Below are positions 45,326 through 54,896 of a stretch of DNA of 64,000 bases, in pieces. Source of the DNA: UBA4416 sp040387555 (GTDB taxonomy: Bacteria > Bacteroidota > Bacteroidia > B-17B0 > Aurantibacillaceae); the NCBI GenBank assembly GCA_040387555.1, contig JAZKDO010000001.1:124001-188000 (forward strand), in the 5' to 3' direction. The notes under the pieces were generated by a model. It ran no database searches, was not told the origin of the DNA, and saw only the letters and a list, made by a program, of their open reading frames with translations. The position numbers were made by a program, and so were the translations under genes. The number at the start of each line of letters is the position of its first letter. Within the stretch, counting starts at the first letter, position 1.

Positions 45326-47224
45326 CTACTTCAAAACAGGTAAAATCACATTTGATGAATTAACTGCATCATGATATAACTTAATTTCTGATTTAATAAA
45401 GTCTTTATCGTCGCAATGATAAATGTCTACAAACTGCTGAGGATTTCTATCAGCTAAAGGAAACCACGTACTCTGAACCTGAATCATTAAGCGATGTCCT
45501 TTTTTAAAAGTATGTGCCACATCAGGTAATTCAAATTTCACAGTTGCTATTTTATTGGGTTCAAACGCCTCAGGTTTTTCAAAGCTGTTTCTGTAACGTC
45601 CTCGCATAACCTCTCCGCGTACCAGCATTTCATAAGCATCCATTAAATAATCCTTTCCGTTTCCTTTCCCGTATTCTAAAGTATCATATGTAAATCCATC
45701 AGGAAATACATCAATAAGTTTCACCACAAAATCAGCATCTGTTGTTGAGATAGAAACTTTTAAGTCAGCGATCACAGTTCCTGCCAATGTAAGATCATTT
45801 TCAAGAACACCAGTTTTAAAAGTAATCACATCCGGTCTTCTACTAGCAAACCTTTGGTCATCCGTCATATACTCACGGCTCCGATCGCTTAAAACATCTT
45901 CTGTAAAAGGCACCGGCTTCGTGGGATCACTAACATAGGAAGTTGAAGCGTTTTGCGACGATGGTTTATTAAATGATAACACAGCTTGATCGTTAAAATA
46001 AATTGGGGTCGGAATCATTTGCTTTGATGGCCATGAATTCAGATTTCTCCACTTATTTTCGCCCGTGAAAAATATGGTGGCCTCTGCTAATTTATCCAGA
46101 TTTCCTTTTCCCTTTAAGTGATAATTAAAAAACGGAATCTCAATATTGTCCTGAAAATATTTTGACGTCTTACTGCTAAAACGAACATTACCTAAAAAGC
46201 TACCATCACTTTTTGACCAGCCACCATGAAACCACGGCCCCATCACAATTTTATTATTTGTGGTTGGACATTGCTTTTCAATGGCTTCGTATAAACGCCA
46301 TGCCCCGTAACAATCTTCTGCATCAAATAACCCGCCTACAGTTAATATCGCGGGTTTAATATTTGCGCAGCCCACACGAGCGTCGCGCTCTTTCCACCAG
46401 GAATCATAGTTCGGATGATTCATCAGATCTTTCCAGAATAAAATACTATCACCCATCAGCTTAGTAAAATTTTTAATGGCTCCTGTTTCTAAATAAAATT
46501 TATAAATATCATTTGTGTAATGTTCAAATTCCTTTGGACCAACAGTAGTTGGCTTGGGGCGAGGCTGACCGAAACCTGAATAAAAATTAAATGCATCGGC
46601 TAACATAAAAGCACCGTTGTGATGAAAGTCATCACCTTTGAACCACTCAGTAACAGGGGCCTGCGGACTCACTGCTTTTATTGCAGGATGCCCACTCAAG
46701 GCTGCCATGGTAGAATAAAATCCAGGATATGAAGTTCCGAATACTCCTACGTTACCATTGTTATTTGGTATATTTTTCACTAACCAATCAACTGCATCAT
46801 AAGTGTCACTGGCTTCATCAATATCTTTTTTCGTTTTTTTATTCGGATAAAACGGACGGACATCCATAAATGTCCCTTCACTCATCCAGCGTCCGCGGAC
46901 ATCCTGAATAACGATGATATAGCCTTCCTTTAAATATTCCTTCCAATGAAACTGCCACAAACGTGATTGAAACTTATCTTCTCCATAGGGCGCACAAGAA
47001 TAAGGTGTGCGTATCATTAAAAAGGGATGCTTTTCTTTTAAGGTTGCTGAACTAGTCGACGCCTCTTTCGGAGCATAAACAGCTGTAAATAATTTAACGC
47101 CATCCCTCATAGCAATGGTGTATTCTTTTTTTGTGTAATTCTCTTTCACCCATTGTTCGTTTATAGGTTGAGAAAAAATTATAATGTGAACAAAGGTGAA
47201 TAAGACTATAAGTAAACAACGCAT
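45326..47224 (-). CDS. secreted CocE/NonD-family (S15-like) hydrolase
   Basis: This is an exported serine hydrolase of 632 residues (signal LIVLFTFVHIIIFSQ). It has the X-Pro dipeptidyl-peptidase/CocE alpha/beta fold: MRDGVKLFTAVYAP at the start, VIVIQDVRGRWMSEGTF (oxyanion-side strand), nucleophile elbow GTSYPGFYSTMA, and LTVGGLFDAEDCYGAW for the acid region. The His should lie in MGPWFHGGWS. The C-terminal jelly-roll domain (from about 420) carries DADFVVKLIDVFPDG and KKGHRLMIQVQSTWFPLADRNP, also family hallmarks. Relatives cleave Xaa-Pro peptides, esters or glutaryl amides. The substrate is not predictable. Confidence 0.9.
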   Translation of the reverse strand: MRCLLIVLFTFVHIIIFSQPINEQWVKENYTKKEYTIAMRDGVKLFTAVYAPKEASTSSATLKEKHPFLMIRTPYSCAPYGEDKFQSRLWQFHWKEYLKEGYIIVIQDVRGRWMSEGTFMDVRPFYPNKKTKKDIDEASDTYDAVDWLVKNIPNNNGNVGVFGTSYPGFYSTMAALSGHPAIKAVSPQAPVTEWFKGDDFHHNGAFMLADAFNFYSGFGQPRPKPTTVGPKEFEHYTNDIYKFYLETGAIKNFTKLMGDSILFWKDLMNHPNYDSWWKERDARVGCANIKPAILTVGGLFDAEDCYGAWRLYEAIEKQCPTTNNKIVMGPWFHGGWSKSDGSFLGNVRFSSKTSKYFQDNIEIPFFNYHLKGKGNLDKLAEATIFFTGENKWRNLNSWPSKQMIPTPIYFNDQAVLSFNKPSSQNASTSYVSDPTKPVPFTEDVLSDRSREYMTDDQRFASRRPDVITFKTGVLENDLTLAGTVIADLKVSISTTDADFVVKLIDVFPDGFTYDTLEYGKGNGKDYLMDAYEMLVRGEVMRGRYRNSFEKPEAFEPNKIATVKFELPDVAHTFKKGHRLMIQVQSTWFPLADRNPQQFVDIYHCDDKDFIKSEIKLYHDAVNSSNVILPVLK

Positions 47225-47270
47225 ATCGAATATTTTTCTTTAAAAATAAGGAAATAATGTAACAGAGAGT

Positions 47271-47302
47271 TTTGCTAACGCATTAATAATACTCTATATT
47301 TG
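47271..47302 (+). promoter_or_regulatory. promoter of the DUF2147 gene (TTTG-N20-TATATTTG)
   Basis: TTTG at 47271-47274 and TATATTTG at 47295-47302 are separated by 20 bases, a near-perfect Bacteroidota promoter. The ATG of the gene at 47315 follows 12 bases later, giving a very short leader. Confidence 0.8.
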
Positions 47303-47314
47303 AAATAAAAATCT

Positions 47315-47728
47315 ATGAAATCATTTATCGCTTTAATTCTATTGTTTACCTCAATCACACTGTTTTCACAAAATGGAGATGCTCTAATCGGAACTTACAT
47401 GACTGATAAAAATGAAGGCATGGTGGAGATCTCCAAAAAAGGTGCAAAATACTACGGCATTTTAACCTGGACCAAAACTCCCGGCAAACTGGACGCTAAT
47501 AATCCTGATAAAAAGCAACAAACAGATAAATTGGCAGGAAAAGAGATATTAAAAGATTTTGATTTCGACGGTAAAGACCTGTGGCATAACGGAACGATTT
47601 ATGATCCTAAAAACGGAAAAACCTATAGCTGCAAAATTACCAGAGACGAAAAAGGAAATTTAAATGTTCGCGGCTACATTGGTGTATCTATGCTTGGAAG
47701 AACCGCCTTTTGGGTGAAAGTGAAATAA
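47315..47728 (+). CDS. secreted DUF2147 domain protein
   Basis: This 137-residue protein has a signal peptide (MKSFIALILLFTSITLFS) and the DUF2147 pattern: LIGTYMTDKNEGMVEISKKGAKYYGILTW, then KDFDFDGKDLWHNGTIYDPKNGKTYSCKI and a closing LNVRGYIGVSMLGRTAFWVKV. DUF2147 is a small beta-barrel domain found in envelope proteins of Bacteroidota and Proteobacteria, with no established activity. It has its own strong promoter and a terminator, so it is a single-gene unit. Confidence 0.9.
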   Translation: MKSFIALILLFTSITLFSQNGDALIGTYMTDKNEGMVEISKKGAKYYGILTWTKTPGKLDANNPDKKQQTDKLAGKEILKDFDFDGKDLWHNGTIYDPKNGKTYSCKITRDEKGNLNVRGYIGVSMLGRTAFWVKVK

Positions 47729-47740
47729 AATTATTAATTA

Positions 47741-47777
47741 AAAGAAAAGGCTTTACAAATTGTAAAGCCTTTTCTTT
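47741..47777 (+). terminator. Terminator after the DUF2147 gene
   Basis: A perfect 17-base-pair stem AAAGAAAAGGCTTTACA / TGTAAAGCCTTTTCTTT with a three-base loop begins 12 bases after the stop. The rest of the gap to 47875 contains a short palindromic snippet discussed under findings. Confidence 0.85.
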
Positions 47778-47875
47778 TTCTATCTCTTAAAACGAAGTTA
47801 AGAGCATCAAGAAATCATCTAAAAAATCTTTCGACTCCGCTCGAAGTGACAAATAACTAATTGATTCAATGCCTT

Positions 47876-49969
47876 TTAAAAATTCAACAAATCTTCAATC
47901 GCCTTTTCAACTTTATCAGCGTTTGGTAACATCGTTTTTTCTAAAATAGAATTTAAAGGAATAGCCGGCAAATTTTCTGCGCCAACTACTCTTACCGGTG
48001 CATCCAGTTTTTTGAAACAATTTTCAGAAATACGGGCCGCTATGCTTTGAGCAAATCCATTAAAAACTGGCTCTTCCGTCAACACTAAACATTTACCATG
48101 CTTAGACGCACTATCAAAGATAGCTTGCTCGTCTAGCGGTGCAATAGTTCTCAAATCAATGATTTCGACCTGCCCTTCGAATTTCTTTGCAGCACTTTTC
48201 GCCCAATAAACACCCATACCGTATGTGATGATCGATAAAGATTTTCCTTTGGAGATATTTTCTTCACTAGCTTCCTGAACTATTCTTGCTTTCCCGAAAG
48301 GGATCACGTAATCTTCGTCTGGCTCAATGGTTTTAGCATCTTCGGTACCTTTAATTTTACTCCAATACAATCCTTTATGTTCCAACATCACAACAGGATT
48401 CGGATCATAAAAAGCAGCTTTCATTAAACCTTTTAAATCGGCACCTGTGCTTGGATAAGCTATTTTGATTCCTTTAATATTCGCTAATACACTTTCTACG
48501 GAACTGGAATGATAAGGTCCACCACTACCATAAGCGCCAATTGGCACACGAATGATACAGCTAACAGGCCACTTTCCATTACTTAAATAACAAGAGCGGC
48601 TTACTTCTGTAAATAGTTGGTTTAAGCCAGGCCAGATATAATCAGCGAACTGCACTTCCACAATCGGTTTTAAACCAACCGCACTCATTCCCACTGTACT
48701 CCCAATAATAAATGCTTCCTGAATTGGCGTATTGAACACACGGTCATCACCAAAGGTCTGAGCCAACGTTGCCGCTTCCCTGAAAACTCCTCCTAAACGT
48801 TTTCCAACATCCTGTCCGTATAACAATGCTTCCGGATGTTTTTCCATGATTTCACGGATTGCAAATAAAGCACTATCCACCATAACGGTTTTCTCCTTGC
48901 CGCTTGGTGCACGGTTTCCTTTTTCTTCTGTAATAGGTGTAGGTGCAAAATCATGTAAGAATAAATCTTCCGGACGAGGATCTTCTTCCAACAAAGCTTT
49001 TTGATATTCAGATTCTACAAATATACAAGCTTCTTCTTCTATTTTTTTTATTTCAGAAGCATCTACTCCTGCAATAATTAATTGATTTCTTAAACGCGGT
49101 AGAGGATCTCTCTTTGATGCCTCTTCAAGATCATGGCGATACCATTCTTTACGAACCCCGGATGTATGATGATTCAATAAAGGAACTTTCGCATGAATCA
49201 ACATCGGACGTCGCTCTTTCCGAATAATCTCCAGGCATTCATTTACTGTATTGTAAGAGGATATGAAGTCGGTCCCATCAATGGTTCTTGTTTCCAAACC
49301 TTTAAAGCCTTTGGCGTAATCAGTGATATCCTGAGAACGGATCTCACTCGCGTGAGCCGAAATATCCCATTCATTATCCTGCACTAAATATAAGATCGGT
49401 AATTTTTTTAAAGTAGCCATTTGAAATGCTTCCGCTACTTCTCCTTCTGTACAACTCGCATCACCTAATGAACAAACAGATACAGGATTTTTACCACCAA
49501 AATCTTTTTGTAATTTATTTAATTCTAAATACTGTAAACCCATAGCAATACCGGTAGTTGGAATGGCCTGCATCCCTGTGGCGCTGCTTTGATGAGGAAT
49601 CTTTGGCATATCATCACGACGTAAACTCGGATGAGAGTAATAGGTTCTACCGCCTGAAAAAGGGTCATTGCGTTTGGCTAATAATTGCAGCATTAATTCA
49701 AACGGAGTCATTCCGATAGCCAACAAAATACTATCATCCCTGTAATAAGGGCTCACGAAATCCTGAGGCAATAACTGTAACCCTAATGCTAGTTGAATAG
49801 CCTCATGCCCCCGGGATGTTGCATGAACATATTTTGCAGTTATCTCCTTGTTCGCTTCATATAATTCTGCCATACTTTTAGCAGTACACATTAAACTGTA
49901 AGCTTTTTTAAGCGTTTCGAGAGATATTTTTTCTTTCACTGAAGTGGGTTCTAGTATTGTAGTGGCCAT
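47876..49969 (-). CDS. branched-chain 2-oxoacid dehydrogenase E1, fused alpha and beta subunits
   Basis: This 697-residue fusion carries both E1 subunits of a TPP-dependent 2-oxoacid dehydrogenase, likely of branched-chain type. The alpha half (1 to about 350) has VHATSRGHEAIQLALG and the TPP motif GDASCTEGEVAEAF ... LVQDNEW (about 166-200). The beta half (from about 370) has ALFAIREIMEKHPEALLYGQDVG, RVFNTPIQEAFIIGSTVG, GAYGSGGPYHSSSVES and SIITYGMGVYWAKSAA. Such fusions are usual in Bacteroidota. The E2 and E3 genes are not in the window. A short alternative name is bkdA/bkdB fusion; the substrate could also be pyruvate-like. Confidence 0.9.
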   Translation of the reverse strand: MATTILEPTSVKEKISLETLKKAYSLMCTAKSMAELYEANKEITAKYVHATSRGHEAIQLALGLQLLPQDFVSPYYRDDSILLAIGMTPFELMLQLLAKRNDPFSGGRTYYSHPSLRRDDMPKIPHQSSATGMQAIPTTGIAMGLQYLELNKLQKDFGGKNPVSVCSLGDASCTEGEVAEAFQMATLKKLPILYLVQDNEWDISAHASEIRSQDITDYAKGFKGLETRTIDGTDFISSYNTVNECLEIIRKERRPMLIHAKVPLLNHHTSGVRKEWYRHDLEEASKRDPLPRLRNQLIIAGVDASEIKKIEEEACIFVESEYQKALLEEDPRPEDLFLHDFAPTPITEEKGNRAPSGKEKTVMVDSALFAIREIMEKHPEALLYGQDVGKRLGGVFREAATLAQTFGDDRVFNTPIQEAFIIGSTVGMSAVGLKPIVEVQFADYIWPGLNQLFTEVSRSCYLSNGKWPVSCIIRVPIGAYGSGGPYHSSSVESVLANIKGIKIAYPSTGADLKGLMKAAFYDPNPVVMLEHKGLYWSKIKGTEDAKTIEPDEDYVIPFGKARIVQEASEENISKGKSLSIITYGMGVYWAKSAAKKFEGQVEIIDLRTIAPLDEQAIFDSASKHGKCLVLTEEPVFNGFAQSIAARISENCFKKLDAPVRVVGAENLPAIPLNSILEKTMLPNADKVEKAIEDLLNF

Positions 49970-50024
49970 GTAAAAAATGTATGCTTAAGAGTATTAAATA
50001 TATAAAATTTACTTTGTTCCACAC

Positions 50025-50053
50025 AAAAAAACGTCCCTCAAAATGGGACGTTT
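50025..50053 (-). terminator. Terminator after the trans-sulfuration enzyme gene
   Basis: The stem AAACGTCCC / GGGACGTTT has a seven-base loop and is followed on the minus strand by a T-run. It lies about 30 bases past the stop codon at 50086. Confidence 0.85.
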
Positions 50054-50085
50054 GTCTAATTTTTAAAGAAAAATCAGCTTTTTAT

Positions 50086-51384
50086 CTACAATTCCAAACC
50101 AGCATCCAGCGCTTCACTTAAAACAGAGAAACCCTCTACTCCGATAGATAATCTGACTAATGAATTAGTAATACCACGTGCTCTACGATCATCCTCCGGA
50201 ATAACCGAATGCGTCATGCTTGCAGGATGTTCTATGTAACTAATTACAGACCCTAAACTCACCGCCAATTCCATGGGAGTATCAGGACGTGCAAAATAAT
50301 TCATCAATTTTACGCCTGCATCAAAACCACCCTTTACTTCAAATGAGATCACTCCTCCTCCATTCCGCATTTGTTTTGTGCAGACTTCATGATGTGGGTG
50401 GCTTGACAATCCAGGGTACCAGACTTTATCAATCTTAGGATGATTAGACAGGAATTCCGCAATTTGCAATGCGGTTTTACATTGGTGTTCCATTCTCACG
50501 CCCATTTCCTGAATCGTTAAACTATTCAACCAGCTATCGAAAGGAGAAGGTGTTGGACCAAAATCTTTGTAAACCGGATAAACTTCTTTACTAAAAAACT
50601 CATAGGGGCCTAAGGCTGCGCCTGCAATAGATGTTGAATGGCCGCTGACATATTTTGTCAGAGAATGAATCACCACATCGGCACCTAAACGAAAAGGCTG
50701 TTGCAAATAAGGAGAACAAAACGTGTTGTCAATAATTAACATCGCTTCATGGGCTTCCGTAAATTTAGAGACAGCTTCAATATCACACAACGATAATGTA
50801 GGATTATCAGGTGTTTCTATTAATACAGCACATACGTGCGGATGTGCATTTAATGCATCCTGTATGTTTTTAGGTTCTGTAGCATCCACAAAATATACAT
50901 CAATTCCAAAACGTTTATGAAAAAAGCGCATTAAAGAATCTGTGCAACCATACACGTTGCCTACTATGATACCGTCACCCGGCTGGATAAACCCCATTAT
51001 AACAGTTGATATTGCCGCCATACCGGACGCAAAAACAAGTGAAGCAATAGTCGGTGTTTTTTCATCTGCCTTTAGAGCATTTTCGATGATATGCTGACAC
51101 TCCAACTGGAACAAAACTTTCTCCAAATATTCAGTATTGGGATTTCCTAATCGCGTATAGATGCGCGCATACGGTTTTTCGCCCGTTGGTGAATTTCCTA
51201 TAAAACGGGAAGCACCATCCGCGACATCTTTAAATTTGAAGGTGGACCTTTGATGAATATTTGGCAACCCGGTACCGGCACAGATAGCATTAAACTTATC
51301 AGAATTCAGTTGTTTTTCAGAAGCTACTGCATATTTATGCTTACGCTTCATCCATTCATCCCACCAGTAAAATCGTCCTTTCAT
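50086..51384 (-). CDS. Cys/Met metabolism PLP enzyme (cystathionine gamma-synthase / gamma-lyase family)
   Basis: This is a PLP-dependent trans-sulfuration enzyme of 432 residues, longer than the usual 380-400 because of an N-terminal extension (FYWWDEWMKRKHKYAVAS). Family motifs are YARIYTRLGNPNTEYLE, FASGMAAISTVIMGF, IETPDNPTLSLCDIEAV and SLTKYVSGHSTSIAGA with the PLP Lys (K244). The C-terminal block reads VSLGSVISYIEHPASMTHSVI ... LVRLSIGVEG. These suit cystathionine gamma-synthase, gamma-lyase or methionine gamma-lyase. Sequence alone does not separate them. It is a single-gene unit ending at a terminator. Confidence 0.85.
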   Translation of the reverse strand: MKGRFYWWDEWMKRKHKYAVASEKQLNSDKFNAICAGTGLPNIHQRSTFKFKDVADGASRFIGNSPTGEKPYARIYTRLGNPNTEYLEKVLFQLECQHIIENALKADEKTPTIASLVFASGMAAISTVIMGFIQPGDGIIVGNVYGCTDSLMRFFHKRFGIDVYFVDATEPKNIQDALNAHPHVCAVLIETPDNPTLSLCDIEAVSKFTEAHEAMLIIDNTFCSPYLQQPFRLGADVVIHSLTKYVSGHSTSIAGAALGPYEFFSKEVYPVYKDFGPTPSPFDSWLNSLTIQEMGVRMEHQCKTALQIAEFLSNHPKIDKVWYPGLSSHPHHEVCTKQMRNGGGVISFEVKGGFDAGVKLMNYFARPDTPMELAVSLGSVISYIEHPASMTHSVIPEDDRRARGITNSLVRLSIGVEGFSVLSEALDAGLEL

Positions 51385-51461
51385 TTTTTGTTGCTTTAAA
51401 TTCTAGTCTATTGACTTGTAATTTACAAATAACAAATATGTTTCGACTTACATGATTCTCT

Positions 51462-51860
51462 CTACTTGATTAAAACTCCTTTTTTATTGATAATTGGGAT
51501 GGTTATATAATTCGACTCTACAATGGTCTCAGGTAAAAAAATAAATTGTTTGTCAAATAACTGGCCCTTCAAAGAGAAGCTCACCCAATATTCATTACTT
51601 AAACCAAACACTTCTTTTTGAATAGGTTCAATCTGAATATAATCATGTTGCTTTATGACTTCAAAAAAATGCCGCAATGTGCTGGTCTTTTTATGTTCTT
51701 CATTTAGAATACCATAGCCAGTGGAAGTTACCAGGACATTTGTAATATCAGCAAATTTTAAATTAATGAGATATACAGAATATTCATCCAGGCCAGAATG
51801 TTCCTGAACAACCGCAACCGCAACGTCTTCAACTTCCGGAAATACGATGTCTTTTATCAT
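51462..51860 (-). CDS. conserved small protein downstream of tyrS
   Basis: This 132-residue soluble protein begins MIKDIVFPEVEDVAVAVVQE and has a beta-rich middle (YSVYLINLKFADITNVLVTSTGYG) and end (KQFIFLPETIVESNYITIPII). I believe this pattern recurs across Bacteroidota, but I know of no function. It lies seven bases after the tyrS stop, so it is the last gene of the operon that starts with the NUMOD4/HNH-like gene. Confidence 0.65.
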   Translation of the reverse strand: MIKDIVFPEVEDVAVAVVQEHSGLDEYSVYLINLKFADITNVLVTSTGYGILNEEHKKTSTLRHFFEVIKQHDYIQIEPIQKEVFGLSNEYWVSFSLKGQLFDKQFIFLPETIVESNYITIPIINKKGVLIK

Positions 51861-51867
51861 TTACCAG

Positions 51868-53154
51868 TTAAACTAATTTTATTAAATAATTTTCTTTTTT
51901 TCCTTTGCTCACCAATAAATATTTTTCGGTGATGAATTGGGATAGATTAATCATCGTATTGGGATCCGCAATTTTTGTTTTATTAATACTCACCGCATTT
52001 CCGGTAACCATTTTACGTGCTTCCGTTTTACTTGGAAACACAAAAGCTTTATCCACTAATAAATCAACCAGGTTTAATCCATTCATTAAATCTCCTTTAT
52101 TTACTTCAAAAGTATCTATACCACCGAGCATTTTTTCAAAAGCGTCTCCGTTTAGATTTGCAACATCATCTGCTTTGGATTTAAATAAAAACTCTGCGGT
52201 TTCAATGGCCTGCAAGTAATCCTGTTCACTATGAACGCGAATGGTAATTTCCTTGGCTAATGCTTTTTGTATGTAACGCTCATGAGGTGCGTCATTATGC
52301 TTCGCTTCCAACTCCAGAATCTCAGATTGATTTAACAGCGTGAAAATTCTTATATAAGATTTTGCATCATCATCACTTACATTTAACCAAAACTGATAAA
52401 ATTTGTACGGTGATGTTTTATCCCGATCTAACCAAACGTTTCCACTCTCTGATTTTCCAAATTTAGTGCCGTCTGATTTTTTAATTAATTGAGTGGTTAA
52501 AGCAAAAGCTTCGCCAGCAGCCTTGCGACGAATAAATTCTGTTCCTGTTGTAATATTTCCCCATTGATCTGATCCACCCATTTGAATTTTACAATTTTTT
52601 TCTTTCCATAAATAGTAAAAATCATAACCTTGAATCAGCTGATAACTAAACTCAGTAAATGACATTCCGGAATCGCCATTGATTCGATTTTTCACTGAAT
52701 CTTTTGCCATCATATAATTCACCGTAATATGTTTTCCGGCATCACGGATAAAATCCAGAAACGAATAGTTTTTAAACCAGTCGTAGTTGTTGACTAACTC
52801 TGCGCCATTAACGCTGTCATTAAAATCAAGAAACCTCTTTAACTGATTTTTAATTCCTTCAACATTTTTATTTAATGTGTCTGTATCCAATAAATTTCTC
52901 TCTGCTGACTTACCGCTTGGATCGCCCACCATACCAGTTGCTCCACCAACCAAAGCCAACGGCTTATGTCCTGCAAGCTGAAAACGCAACAACGTCATGA
53001 TTTGGGCCAAGCTTCCAACGTGGAGACTGTCGGCAGTTGGATCAAAACCAATATAACCGGTAACAATTTCTTTGTTCAATAATTCTTCCGTACCAGGCAT
53101 TACATCATGTAAAATACCACGCCACTTTAAGTCCTCTATAAAATTTGTTTTCAT
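51868..53154 (-). CDS. tyrS: tyrosyl-tRNA synthetase
   Basis: This is a class Ic aminoacyl-tRNA synthetase that charges tRNA-Tyr. The HIGH-like motif lies in FDPTADSLHVGSLAQI, the specificity block in FLDFIRDAGKHITVNYMM, the tyrosine pocket in LIQGYDFYYLWKEK and QMGGSDQWGNITTG, and the KMSKS counterpart is KFGKSESG. The C-terminal S4-like domain (KTEARKMVTGNAVSINKTKI) is present. At 428 residues it is standard. Upstream alpha/beta hydrolase and LD-carboxypeptidase genes are on the same strand 46 bp away. Confidence 0.95.
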   Translation of the reverse strand: MKTNFIEDLKWRGILHDVMPGTEELLNKEIVTGYIGFDPTADSLHVGSLAQIMTLLRFQLAGHKPLALVGGATGMVGDPSGKSAERNLLDTDTLNKNVEGIKNQLKRFLDFNDSVNGAELVNNYDWFKNYSFLDFIRDAGKHITVNYMMAKDSVKNRINGDSGMSFTEFSYQLIQGYDFYYLWKEKNCKIQMGGSDQWGNITTGTEFIRRKAAGEAFALTTQLIKKSDGTKFGKSESGNVWLDRDKTSPYKFYQFWLNVSDDDAKSYIRIFTLLNQSEILELEAKHNDAPHERYIQKALAKEITIRVHSEQDYLQAIETAEFLFKSKADDVANLNGDAFEKMLGGIDTFEVNKGDLMNGLNLVDLLVDKAFVFPSKTEARKMVTGNAVSINKTKIADPNTMINLSQFITEKYLLVSKGKKENYLIKLV

Positions 53155-53200
53155 TATAAAATATGAGCAACAAAATTAGAAATAATTGTGGATTAATTTC

Positions 53201-54001
53201 TTATGCTTTCAGGAAATCCTTCATAGCAGTCGTCATTTGAGGAATGGCTTCTAAATTCAATGTATGTCCTGCATTCGGAATGACTATAAATTTACAATTT
53301 GGAATGGCTTGTGCTACTTCATCTGCCATATGAACTGGCAACAAGAGGTCCTTTTCGCCCTGAATTACAATAGTTGGAACAGAAACTTTTTTTAATTCCG
53401 GTCTGTAATCCACTCGTTCTTTGGTGGCGCGCATCAATTTAAATAATGCCTGTTTATCTTCATTGGCTTCCTGACGGGCGGCTTTCATCAGTTCAATGGG
53501 GATTAACGGGTTCAAAAAATATTTTTCACTTAACACACTTGGCAACATGATATCCAGCATTAAACCATAGCCTCCAAACTCCAAAGCTCTCCACCATGAT
53601 AATTCAATAGCATCATAATAAGGTGTTTTATGAGCAAACGTAGAAATTAAAATCAACTTAGAGATACGGCCACTATACTTGGAAGCCAAATGCTGCGCCA
53701 CTAAACTTCCATAGGATAAGCCGGCAATAATCGCTTTCTCAATTTTCAAAAAATCCAAAACACTTATTACATCCCGAGCATGCGTATCAAAAGTCCGCCA
53801 TTCTCCAACCTTATCACTTTGTCCCTGAAAAATAAAATCAATCAATATAATTTTATAGTCATTTTTAAAGTGTGGGGTGGTCAAAACCCAGGCAGCAGTT
53901 GATTGCGAAAGGCCGTTTAAAAAAACGATTGTTTCTTTCGCTTGTTCATTACCCTGAACTTCAAAATAAATATTTAAATCGTCGGTTGTTTTACAAAACA
54001 T
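53201..54001 (-). CDS. alpha/beta hydrolase
   Basis: This is a cytoplasmic serine hydrolase of 266 residues without a signal peptide. The fold is shown by FLNGLSQSTAAWVLTTPHF (oxyanion region), the nucleophile elbow GLSYGSLVAQH, the acid in VIQGEKDLLLPVHMADE and the His in NAGHTLNLEA. The sequence resembles the 3-oxoadipate enol-lactonase/BioH-like group, but no neighbour suggests that substrate. Its ATG is separated by one base from the LD-carboxypeptidase stop, so the two are coupled. Confidence 0.85.
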   Translation of the reverse strand: MFCKTTDDLNIYFEVQGNEQAKETIVFLNGLSQSTAAWVLTTPHFKNDYKIILIDFIFQGQSDKVGEWRTFDTHARDVISVLDFLKIEKAIIAGLSYGSLVAQHLASKYSGRISKLILISTFAHKTPYYDAIELSWWRALEFGGYGLMLDIMLPSVLSEKYFLNPLIPIELMKAARQEANEDKQALFKLMRATKERVDYRPELKKVSVPTIVIQGEKDLLLPVHMADEVAQAIPNCKFIVIPNAGHTLNLEAIPQMTTAMKDFLKA

Positions 54002-54002
54002 G

Positions 54003-54896
54003 TTACAAGAATTTTAAGGTTGATTTTTCTTCGCGTACATTTAACTCTACTTCTCTCCCAAAATAGAGTGCCATGTTCCGATCGATATGACCAGCAGGAA
54101 AATCAAAGCATACAGGAAAATCGTATTCTTGCACCGCCTCTAGAATTATTTCTTCCGGAAACTTTCCAAAAGGAATTGCGTTATCCTTCATGTCTGTCAT
54201 CCCACCTACAATAAGTCCTTTCAGATTTTTTAATTTGCCAGTCAGCTTTAATTGCATCATCATCCGATCAATATGGTACAAGTATTCGTCCAGGTCTTCT
54301 ATAAATAATATTTTGCCAGAAGTATCAAGATCGTAAGGTGTTCCCGACAAGGAAAATAATAGAGACAAATTACCGCCAACCAGTTCGCCCTTAGCTTTAC
54401 CTTCTTTATTTGAAAAATTTTCTTCTACAGGTATCTCTGCTGAATTTCCGAACAACGCATCTACCAAACTCTTGGTTGCCTCTTTGCTTTTATCAAAATT
54501 TAATGGCATTGTAGCATGTATTGTCGCAACTCCAATATTATGAATCGCATTATGAAACACGGTGACATCACTATAACCCACCATCCATTTTGGATGCAAC
54601 TTAAACTGTGTGAAATTGATCCGTTCTAAAACCCTTACTGAACCATAACCTCCACGAGCTATAATTATCGCTTTTACTTCTTTGTGATCCAACGCCCATT
54701 GCAGATCTTCAGCACGCTGATCATCTGAACCGGCATATTGATTACTGGAAGCAAATAAATTTTTACCTAATAAAACAGAAAGGCCGTAACTTTCAAAAAA
54801 AGCTACGGCTGGCTGAATCTCTTCCTTACTCACTTTACGGGCAGTAGCAATAATCGCTACACTATCCCCTTTTTTTAAATAAGAGGGTATGGTCAT
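54003..54896 (-). CDS. ldcA: LD-carboxypeptidase (S66 family)
   Basis: This is a cytoplasmic serine peptidase that removes the terminal D-Ala from murein tetrapeptides during peptidoglycan recycling. The nucleophile Ser lies in WMVGYSDVTVFHNAIH. The Glu is in the FIEDLDEYLYHIDRMM block, and the His in PAGHIDRNMALYFGRE. GGYGSVRVLERI and GGNLSLLFSLSGTPYDLD are also family hallmarks. The 297-residue length is normal. Its ATG overlaps the stop of the HNH-like gene by one base and its own stop is one base before the hydrolase, so all three are coupled. Confidence 0.93.
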   Translation of the reverse strand: MTIPSYLKKGDSVAIIATARKVSKEEIQPAVAFFESYGLSVLLGKNLFASSNQYAGSDDQRAEDLQWALDHKEVKAIIIARGGYGSVRVLERINFTQFKLHPKWMVGYSDVTVFHNAIHNIGVATIHATMPLNFDKSKEATKSLVDALFGNSAEIPVEENFSNKEGKAKGELVGGNLSLLFSLSGTPYDLDTSGKILFIEDLDEYLYHIDRMMMQLKLTGKLKNLKGLIVGGMTDMKDNAIPFGKFPEEIILEAVQEYDFPVCFDFPAGHIDRNMALYFGREVELNVREEKSTLKFL

